A stretch of DNA of 22,088 bases, taken from positions 1 to 22,088 of the forward strand of contig DAOUAK010000116.1 in assembly GCA_034433695.1 (NCBI GenBank), in the 5' to 3' direction. Source of the stretch: JASFBA01 sp034433695. GTDB lineage: Bacteria > Chloroflexota > Chloroflexia > DTKN01. The notes below the pieces were generated by a model. The model had not been told where the DNA came from. It worked only from the letters and a program-made list of their open reading frames with translations, and did no database searches. Shown piece by piece: positions 16,543 to 22,088 of this stretch. Position numbers and translations under genes: made by a program. Within the stretch, counting starts at the first letter, position 1. Every line of letters begins with the position of its first letter.

Positions 16543-17547
16543 ATGGGCCGTTATATCGTTCGGCGCCTTTTGCAAGCCGTTCCCCAACTGTTCATCATTA
16601 GCATCGTCATTTTTGCCCTGCTCTACACCACCGTGGACCCTATCGCCGCCATGACTGGCGACCGGGGAAAGCCTCGTCCCGAGACGCGCAAACGCCTGGA
16701 GCGCAAGTACGGCCTGGATCAGCCCTGGTTCGTCCAGTATATCTACTGGCTGATCGGCAACGACTGGGTGATGGTGGACCTCGACTTTGACGGCGTTCCG
16801 GAGACTCCCGGCACGCGCAAGGGTATTCTGCGTGGCGACTTTGGCCTCTCCGTCAAAGGGCCGCGGCCGGCCCTGGAGCCCATCGGCGAGGCCCTGCCCA
16901 ATACGCTGCTCCTGATGGGCACGGCCGAAGCGGTGATCCTGGGGTTTTCGCTCCTCATCGGTGTCTATTCGGCGCTGCGCCAGTACTCGATCTTCGATCA
17001 TCTGGTCACGGCCTTTTCTTTCATCGGCTACTCCATGCCCATCTTCTTCATCGCCCTTTTTTCCCTCTATGTCTTTTCCGTGCTCCTTCGTCTCCTGCCC
17101 TCGCCGGCCCGGCCGTTGCGCACCACGGAGGACTTTGTCCTGGCCCTCATCCTGCCCGTCGTCGCCATCTCTTTCAGCAGCCTGGCCGGCTACAGCCGCT
17201 ATGTGCGTAGCGCCATGCTGGAGGTGCTGAGCCAGGACTACATCCGCACCGCCCGTTCCAAGGGCCTGCCCCGCCCGATGGTCACCTTCGTCCACGCCCT
17301 CAAGAACGCTTCCCTGCCGCTGGTGACGCTGGTGGGGCTGGACCTCCCTATGCTCCTGGGAGGTGCGGTGGTCACGGAGACGATCTTTGCCTGGCCCGGC
17401 ATGGGGCAACTCTTTATCAAGAGTCTGGGCGAAGACCCGGCCGTGGTGATGGCCATCTTGATGCTCATCGCCGTGGCCGTGGTCATCTTTCAGCTCCTCA
17501 CCGACCTGACCTATGCCTGGCTGGATCCTCGAATCCGCTACCGTTAG
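16543..17547 (+). CDS. ABC importer permease, DppB/OppB type
   Basis: The first of two membrane subunits (334 residues). It starts with the family N-terminus MGRYIVRRLLQAVPQLFIIS (first membrane helix), a periplasmic segment with RKRLERKYGLDQPW, then about five more helices. The cytoplasmic coupling loop YVRSAMLEVLSQDYIRTARS is followed by KGL, the EAA-type motif that contacts the ATPases. The end, WPGMGQLFIKSL and AWLDPRIRYR, is typical. The periplasmic loop carries a small extra segment (NDWVMVDLDFDGVPETPGTR) that is not conserved in the family as I know it. The ribosome binding site before ATG 16543 is poor, in line with lower expression than the binding protein. The stop TAG overlaps the AGGAGG of the next gene. 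Confidence 0.94.
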   Translation: MGRYIVRRLLQAVPQLFIISIVIFALLYTTVDPIAAMTGDRGKPRPETRKRLERKYGLDQPWFVQYIYWLIGNDWVMVDLDFDGVPETPGTRKGILRGDFGLSVKGPRPALEPIGEALPNTLLLMGTAEAVILGFSLLIGVYSALRQYSIFDHLVTAFSFIGYSMPIFFIALFSLYVFSVLLRLLPSPARPLRTTEDFVLALILPVVAISFSSLAGYSRYVRSAMLEVLSQDYIRTARSKGLPRPMVTFVHALKNASLPLVTLVGLDLPMLLGGAVVTETIFAWPGMGQLFIKSLGEDPAVVMAILMLIAVAVVIFQLLTDLTYAWLDPRIRYR

Positions 17548-17562
17548 GAGGTTGCAACACCG

Positions 17563-18531
17563 ATGGACGCGGTAGAAGCCCAGAGGCCGGCCTTCTTTCC
17601 CACCGCCGATGAACTGGAGACCCCGCCGCTTTCCCTGGCCAATCTGACCTGGAAGCGCTTCCGACGGCATAAGATGGCCCTCTTCGGCAGCGCCATGCTG
17701 GTCTTCCTTTTTCTCTATTCGTTCGGCGGCATGGCCTTTTTCTCCGAGGCCTATGCCAACCATAACGACCTCTCCGTCCTGCTCCGCCCTCCCTCGCTGG
17801 AGCATCCCTTCGGTACCGACCAGATCGGACGCGATATCCTGGCCCGCACGATCTACGGAGGCCAGATCTCCCTCCTCATCGGCATCACCGCCATGCTGGT
17901 GGAAACGGTCATCGGCATCCTGGTCGGAGCCCTCGCCGGATACTTTGGGGGACTTCTCGACAGCATTCTGATGCGCTTGACCGAGGCCCTGCTGACCGTT
18001 CCCCAGATCCTGCTCCTCCTGGTGATCGCCAAGTTTTTCACCGACCCCAGCCGCCGGATCCCCGACCTGAACATCCTGGGCCGTACCCTGAGTGGGAGCG
18101 TGGTGATTATCGTGATCATCATCGGCCTGACCAGCTGGATGTATCTGGCCCGCATCGTCCGGGCCCAGTTCCTTTCGCTGAAGGAGCAGGAGTTTGTGCT
18201 GGCCGCCCGGGCCACCGGCACGCCGCGCTGGCAGATCATCTTCCGCCACATCCTCCCCAATTGCATCGCCCCGATCACCGTCTCGGCCACCCTGGCGGTG
18301 GGCAACGCCATCCTGACCGAAGCCTACATCAGTTTCCTGGGTTTGGGTGTCCAGGAGCCGACGGCGACCTGGGGCAGTATGCTTCAACGGGCCATGGCGT
18401 TTCATATTATGGAAAATGCTCCCTGGATGTGGTTCTTCCCCAGCCTTCTTATCCTCCTCACCGTGCTGAGCATTAACTTTGTCGGAGACGGCCTGCGCGA
18501 TGCCCTGGATCCGCGCAGCCGGGCGGTGTAA
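17563..18531 (+). CDS. ABC importer permease, DppC/OppC type
   Basis: The second membrane subunit (322 residues). A cytoplasmic N-terminus ends in NLTWKRFRRHKMALFGSAML, entering the first helix. The family block HPFGTDQIGRDILARTIYGG is followed by further helices and the coupling loop SLKEQEFVLAARATGTPRWQ, then FRHILPNCIAPITV, AYISFLGLGVQEP and a C-terminus GDGLRDALDPRSR. All of these are diagnostic of the DppC/OppC group. AGGAGG lies 11 bases before ATG 17563. It ends one base before the ATG of the first ATPase. With DppB it forms the channel. Confidence 0.95.
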   Translation: MDAVEAQRPAFFPTADELETPPLSLANLTWKRFRRHKMALFGSAMLVFLFLYSFGGMAFFSEAYANHNDLSVLLRPPSLEHPFGTDQIGRDILARTIYGGQISLLIGITAMLVETVIGILVGALAGYFGGLLDSILMRLTEALLTVPQILLLLVIAKFFTDPSRRIPDLNILGRTLSGSVVIIVIIIGLTSWMYLARIVRAQFLSLKEQEFVLAARATGTPRWQIIFRHILPNCIAPITVSATLAVGNAILTEAYISFLGLGVQEPTATWGSMLQRAMAFHIMENAPWMWFFPSLLILLTVLSINFVGDGLRDALDPRSRAV

Positions 18532-18532
18532 G

Positions 18533-19546
18533 ATGGCCCTCGAAGGCCCTCTGGAGCGGAAAGCGACCGTCCTGCGAGTCTCCGACCTGTGCACCCGGTT
18601 TCACACCCCGGAGGGCATCGTATACGCGGTCAACGGTGTCTCCTTCGACCTCCGGGAGGGGGAGATGCTGGCCATCGTCGGCGAAAGCGGCTGTGGAAAG
18701 TCGGTCACCGTGCTTTCGATTTTGAAACTCATTCCCATTCCTCCTGGTGAAATCTCCGGCCGGGCGCTCTATATGGATGGTCTGGACCTGCTCCAGTTGT
18801 CGGAGGGGGAACTGGAGCAGATTCGGGGGAAAGAGATCGCCATGGTCTTCCAGGAGCCGATGACCGCGCTGAACCCGGTGCTGACCATCGGCCGGCAGAT
18901 TACCGAGACGTTGCGCGTGCACCTGGGGATGGGACAGAGGGAAGCCGAGGAGCGGGCCGTCTCTCTTCTGGAGGCGGTGGGCATCCCGGATCCGGCCCGC
19001 CGTCTGGGAGATTACCCCCACCAGTTTTCCGGCGGAATGCGCCAGCGGGCCATGATCGCTATGGCCCTGGCCTGCAATCCCACCCTCCTTATTGCCGACG
19101 AGCCTACCACCGCCCTGGACGTTACCATCCAGGCCCAGATCGTGGACCTTATGCTCCAACTGCGGGAAAAGATGGGCATGACGATCATCTGGATCACCCA
19201 TGACCTGGGTGTGGTGGCCCGGTTGGCGGACCGGGTGCTCGTTATGTATGCCGGTTTCATCGTGGAGGAAGCCGAAATCTACGATCTTTACGCCGATCCC
19301 CGTCACCCCTATACCCTGGCCCTGCTGGGGGCGCTTCCCCGGGTGGACCGCCGTCGGGGAGAGCGGCTGAAATCGATCCCCGGCGCTCCGCCCAGCCTGC
19401 TGGTGAAGCCGAAAGGTTGCCCCTTTGCCCGGCGTTGTGAACAGGTCCGGGAGATATGTCTCCAGGAGAACCCGCCCCTTCAGGTGGTCGCGCCCAACCA
19501 CAAGGTGGCCTGCTGGGTGGACCTACAGAGTGGAGGGCCGCGATGA
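18533..19546 (+). CDS. ABC importer ATPase, OppD/DppD type
   Basis: The first ATPase subunit (337 residues) powering the importer. Walker A GESGCGKS (50-57), Q-loop VFQEPMTALNP, signature FSGGMRQ (165-171), Walker B LLIADEPTTALD (185-196) and switch His H223 in ITHDLG are intact. The C-terminal oligopeptide-transporter extension begins at HPYTLALLGALPRV and has the Cys pattern CPFARRCEQVREIC plus a late Cys, the region that holds an iron-sulfur cluster in some OppD proteins. I chose ATG 18533, one base after the permease stop; an in-frame ATG at 18479 lies inside the permease gene. The stop overlaps the next start (ATGA at 19543-19546), so the two ATPases are translationally coupled. Confidence 0.95.
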   Translation: MALEGPLERKATVLRVSDLCTRFHTPEGIVYAVNGVSFDLREGEMLAIVGESGCGKSVTVLSILKLIPIPPGEISGRALYMDGLDLLQLSEGELEQIRGKEIAMVFQEPMTALNPVLTIGRQITETLRVHLGMGQREAEERAVSLLEAVGIPDPARRLGDYPHQFSGGMRQRAMIAMALACNPTLLIADEPTTALDVTIQAQIVDLMLQLREKMGMTIIWITHDLGVVARLADRVLVMYAGFIVEEAEIYDLYADPRHPYTLALLGALPRVDRRRGERLKSIPGAPPSLLVKPKGCPFARRCEQVREICLQENPPLQVVAPNHKVACWVDLQSGGPR

Positions 19547-20532
19547 GCGAATCGCCGGTGCTGGTGCGGGTGGAGCATCTGGTCAAGCACTTTCCCATAA
19601 CCCGGGGAATCGTGATTCAGCGCACCATCGGCGCGGTGCGGGCGGTGGACGATATTTCCTTCGAGATTCGACGGGGGGAGACGCTGGGGCTGGTAGGGGA
19701 AAGCGGCTGCGGCAAGACCACGGCCGGCCGTACCATCCTGGGCCTTTACCCCGCTACCTCCGGGGACGTCTACATTGACGGTCTGAGTGTCCAGAAAGCC
19801 CGTGGCCGGGACCTAATGACCATCCGTCGCAAGGCCCAGATGATCTTCCAGGACCCTTTCGGCTCCCTCAACCCGCGCTGGACGGTGAATGCCATCGTCG
19901 GCGAGCCGCTGCGGGTCCACCACCTCTGCCGGGGAGCCCGGGAACGTTCCGAACGGGTCAAGGAACTTTTGTCCCTGGTGGGATTGAGTCCCCGCCTGGT
20001 CAACCGTTTCCCCCACGAGTTCTCCGGTGGACAGCGTCAGCGCATCGGCATCGCCCGCGCTCTGGCCTCCGACCCCGAGTTTATCGTCTGCGACGAGCCC
20101 ATCTCGGCCCTGGACGTCTCCATCCAGGCCCAGGTGGTCAACCTGCTGGAAGACCTCCAGGACCGCTTCCACCTGACCTACCTTTTCATCGCCCACGACC
20201 TGAGCATGGTACGCCATATCTGCGACCGGGTGGCGGTGATGTACGTGGGGAAACTGGTGGAACTGGCGGAGAAGGACGAACTCTACGACCATCCTCTGCA
20301 CCCCTACACCCGGGCGCTTCTCTCTGCCGTGCCGGTTCCGGACCCGCGACTGGAGCGGCAGCGGCGGCGCATCATCCTGCAGGGAGACGTGCCTAGCCCG
20401 GCCAACCCGCCGCCGGGTTGTCGCTTCAGCCCACGGTGTGCCCTGGCCCAACCGCGCTGCTCCTCCGAGGAGCCGGCCTGGCGCGATGTCGGCGGCGAGC
20501 ACTATGTGGCCTGCCATTTCGTTGACCGTTAA
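19543..20532 (+). CDS. ABC importer ATPase, OppF/DppF type
   Basis: The second ATPase subunit (329 residues). Walker A GESGCGKT (52-59), Q-loop IFQDPFGSLNPRW, signature SGGQRQ (161-166), Walker B FIVCDEPISALD (180-191) and H218 in IAHDLSM are all present. So are the OppF-specific insert before the core (KHFPITRGIVIQRTIGAVRA) and the C-terminal extension with HPYTRALLSAVPVPDP and CRFSPRCALAQPRC. It overlaps the previous ATPase by four bases. As both ATPases keep complete sites, the importer should be active. It is the last clear gene of the importer operon; a dehydrogenase follows after 146 bases. Confidence 0.95.
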   Translation: MSESPVLVRVEHLVKHFPITRGIVIQRTIGAVRAVDDISFEIRRGETLGLVGESGCGKTTAGRTILGLYPATSGDVYIDGLSVQKARGRDLMTIRRKAQMIFQDPFGSLNPRWTVNAIVGEPLRVHHLCRGARERSERVKELLSLVGLSPRLVNRFPHEFSGGQRQRIGIARALASDPEFIVCDEPISALDVSIQAQVVNLLEDLQDRFHLTYLFIAHDLSMVRHICDRVAVMYVGKLVELAEKDELYDHPLHPYTRALLSAVPVPDPRLERQRRRIILQGDVPSPANPPPGCRFSPRCALAQPRCSSEEPAWRDVGGEHYVACHFVDR

Positions 20533-20678
20533 CCCTTGCAGGGAAAAGTTTCGGGCCGGAAGGCGCCGTTGTAACGCTTCGCGTTCACCCGTTTCCTGGC
20601 CACCGGAGCCTACAAGTTGACGCGAATTTCCGCGAGGCCGGATCATATGGCCATCCGGCCGCAGAAAAGGAGACCGAC
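20533..20678. other. Gap before the dehydrogenase, with a hairpin at 20636-20660
   Basis: GGCCGGAT (20636-20643) and ATCCGGCC (20653-20660) form a perfect 8-bp stem nine bases before the AAAGGAG of the next gene. TTGACG (20617-20622) resembles a -35, but no good -10 follows. The dehydrogenase may therefore be read through from the importer or have a weak promoter. Confidence 0.35.
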
Positions 20679-21848
20679 ATGACCTATACCTATGCCGTCC
20701 TCGGAGCCGGCCGGCAGGGTACGGCTGCGGCTTACGACCTGGCCCGCTGGGGAGAGGCCCGGCGGGTGATCCTGGCCGACCGGGACATGGAGGTGGCCCG
20801 CCGGGCGGCCGATCGGGTCAACGCGCTCCTGGGCCGGGAAGTCGCCGAGTCGGCCCAGGTGGACGTGACCGACCTGCCGGCCGTGGTGCGACTTCTCGAG
20901 GGGGTGGATGCCTTTCTGAGCGCCGTGCCCTACTTCTACAATCTGGACCTCACCCGGGCGGCCATTCGGGCGCGGGCCTCGATGTGCGACCTGGGGGGAA
21001 ACACCGACATCGTCCGCCGGCAGCACGCCTTCGATGCCGAGGCCAGGGCGGCCGGCGTGAGCATCATCCCCGACTGCGGCCAGGTGCCGGGTGTGGGCAC
21101 GGCGCTTTGTGTCTATGCGATGGGCCTGCTGGACGAGGCCGTGGACGTGTATATGTGGGACGGCGGCCTTCCCCAGCATCCCCGGCCACCTTTCCATTAC
21201 CTCCTGACCTTTCACATCGCCGGCCTGACCAACGAGTACGCCGAGCCGGCCATCTTTCTGCGGGACTGGAAAATTACCGAGGTCCCGCCGCTGAGTGAGG
21301 TGGAGACGGTGGAGTTTCCTCCGCATATCGGCACGCTGGAGGCTTTTGTGGCCGGCGGAGGCACCAGCACCATGCCCTGGACCTTTGAAGGGAAACTTCG
21401 CACCCTGCAAAATCTTACCCTGCGTTACCCCGGCCATTATGCCCAACTCCGCGCCTTCTACGACCTGGGGCTGTGGGACCTGAAACCCATTCGGGTGGGC
21501 GGGGTTGAGGTGGTTCCCCGAGATGTCTTTCATGCCCTTTTTGAACCCAGGGTGACCTTCCCGGGAGACAAAGACCTGGTCATCGTCCGGGTCCGGGCGG
21601 TAGGGAAAAAAGAGGGGAAGGAGGCCGAGGCCTGGGTGGAGTTGATCGACTACTATGATGAGGAAACCGGCTTCACGGCCATGGAGCGCACGACCGGCTG
21701 GACGGCCGCTGTGGTGGCGGAAATGATGGCCCGGGGGGAGACGCCGCGCGGGGCCGGCGGGCTGGAGGTGATGGTGCCGGCCCGGCCCTATATCGAGGAA
21801 CTGCGCCGGCACGGGCTGAGTATCCGCGAAGAACTGCGGGTTCGGTAA
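20679..21848 (+). CDS. Saccharopine dehydrogenase-family oxidoreductase, lysine 6-dehydrogenase-like
   Basis: A soluble NAD(P)-dependent enzyme of 389 residues. The N-terminal Rossmann domain opens with YAVLGAGRQGTAAAYDLARW and has LADRD after strand 2. Typical family segments follow: CDLGGNTDIV, AAGVSIIPDCGQVPGVGTAL, PPFHYLLTFHIAGL, PPLSEVETVEF, TLEAFVAGGGTSTMPWTF, LRYPGHYAQL and VPRDVFHALFEP. The order and spacing match L-lysine 6-dehydrogenase of Geobacillus as I remember it, better than saccharopine dehydrogenase or reductase. The likely reaction is oxidative deamination of lysine or a similar amino acid. AAAGGAG precedes ATG 20679 by six bases. Its place behind a peptide-type importer suggests amino-acid use. 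Family sure, substrate not. Confidence 0.85.
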   Translation: MTYTYAVLGAGRQGTAAAYDLARWGEARRVILADRDMEVARRAADRVNALLGREVAESAQVDVTDLPAVVRLLEGVDAFLSAVPYFYNLDLTRAAIRARASMCDLGGNTDIVRRQHAFDAEARAAGVSIIPDCGQVPGVGTALCVYAMGLLDEAVDVYMWDGGLPQHPRPPFHYLLTFHIAGLTNEYAEPAIFLRDWKITEVPPLSEVETVEFPPHIGTLEAFVAGGGTSTMPWTFEGKLRTLQNLTLRYPGHYAQLRAFYDLGLWDLKPIRVGGVEVVPRDVFHALFEPRVTFPGDKDLVIVRVRAVGKKEGKEAEAWVELIDYYDEETGFTAMERTTGWTAAVVAEMMARGETPRGAGGLEVMVPARPYIEELRRHGLSIREELRVR

Positions 21849-21952
21849 CCCGGACCCCTCATGCTGTCCCGACCGCCACCTGCGCGGCCGGCAACTTGCC
21901 CCTATTCCCCTTCTTTGCCAACCCCCTCGACCCCAGCGGCAATTTTTCCTGC
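21849..21952. other. Gap after the dehydrogenase
   Basis: About 100 C-rich bases with no gene and no convincing terminator hairpin. Confidence 0.3.
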
Positions 21953-21981
21953 TTGACAACGAACAAATGTTCTGATATAAT
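21953..21981 (+). promoter_or_regulatory. Consensus sigma70-type promoter of the right-edge gene
   Basis: Perfect TTGACA (21953-21958), a 17-base spacer and perfect TATAAT (21976-21981), with an extended TG at 21973-21974. This is the strongest promoter in the window. Such promoters are often held down by a repressor, and a LexA-type site fills the spacer. Confidence 0.9.
21961..21972. promoter_or_regulatory. LexA/DinR-type SOS box within the promoter spacer
   Basis: GAACAAATGTTC is an exact match to GAAC-N4-GTTC, the LexA site of Bacillus, actinobacteria and green non-sulfur bacteria, preceded by C as in the usual CGAAC. It lies between -35 and -10, where a bound repressor would block polymerase. 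LexA binding is inferred. Confidence 0.7.
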
Positions 21982-22032
21982 GGAAGCCAGGATAGATGCA
22001 ACGGTCCCGGTCCGGACCGGGAGGAAAGGGCC

Positions 22033-22088
22033 ATGTCGGAACACCCGCTGCGCCCCTGGCTGGAGGAGCGCGCCGACCGCATCGAGCG
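22033..22088 (+). CDS. Unknown protein, 5' fragment (continues beyond right edge), probably SOS-regulated
   Basis: Only 18 codons are visible: MSEHPLRPWLEERADRIE, a charged, probably helical N-terminus. ATG 22033 is preceded by GGAGG at eight bases and lies about 45 bases after the predicted transcription start of the consensus promoter. I do not recognise the protein. The LexA-type box points to a DNA-repair, mutagenesis or cell-division role, but that comes only from the promoter. Confidence 0.7.
   Translation, partial: MSEHPLRPWLEERADRIE

Noticed and set aside
16342..18594. A 750-codon open frame on the minus strand across the permease genes
   Set aside because: Low-complexity His/Gln/Asp/Gly-rich translation, the usual mirror of membrane-protein codons; both permeases are clear on the plus strand.
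20643..22082. A 479-codon minus-strand frame opposite the dehydrogenase
   Set aside because: Shadow frame; it would also run through the consensus promoter and SOS box.

Overview
The window is high-GC bacterial DNA with dense, mostly operonic genes and no phage, transposon, CRISPR or RNA-gene signal that I could find. A member of the Chloroflexota (Anaerolineae-like) is the best guess. This rests on the Pro/Thr-rich linker after the lipobox of the solute-binding protein, a GAAC-N4-GTTC LexA-type box (the type known from Gram-positives and green non-sulfur bacteria), Wood-Ljungdahl methyl-branch genes beside NarL/DegS-type two-component genes, and an oversized SecA. The assignment is inference; no rRNA or ribosomal marker is present.

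Layout. (1) 1-4151, minus: an EamA-type transporter (cut by the left edge) behind secA. (2) 4213-5633, plus: rsfS and a long-chain polyprenyl diphosphate synthase, divergent from secA with overlapping promoter regions. (3) 10990-5680, minus: a five-gene operon of DegS-like kinase, NarL-like regulator, acsE, a GAF sensor kinase whose phospho-acceptor His is Arg, and an M52 hydrogenase-maturation-type peptidase with a duplicated Cys-containing C-terminal repeat. (4) 11254-13089, plus: fhs, divergent from that operon. (5) 14230-13229, minus: ferritin-like di-iron protein, rubredoxin and a metallothionein-like zinc protein, a probable peroxide/metal stress operon. (6) 14468-20532, plus: a strong promoter, a ~275-nt structured leader with a 21-codon ORF, and a complete family-5 (peptide/nickel-type) ABC importer. 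(7) 20679-21848, plus: a saccharopine/lysine-6-dehydrogenase-family oxidoreductase. (8) 21953-22088: a consensus promoter with a LexA-type box in its spacer, driving a gene cut by the right edge.

How the genes fit together. fhs (formate activation on tetrahydrofolate) and acsE (methyl transfer from methyl-tetrahydrofolate to the corrinoid protein) are two steps of the methyl branch of the Wood-Ljungdahl pathway. They lie back to back with a two-component system in the acsE operon, suggesting that one-carbon flux is regulated by a signal. The importer and the adjacent amino-acid dehydrogenase suggest peptide or amino-acid use.

The most unusual items are the importer leader with two mutually exclusive hairpins around the ribosome binding site, the kinase without its His, the peptidase with the doubled LPCA...CQLG module, the eight-Cys insertion in SecA, and the SOS-type promoter at the right edge.
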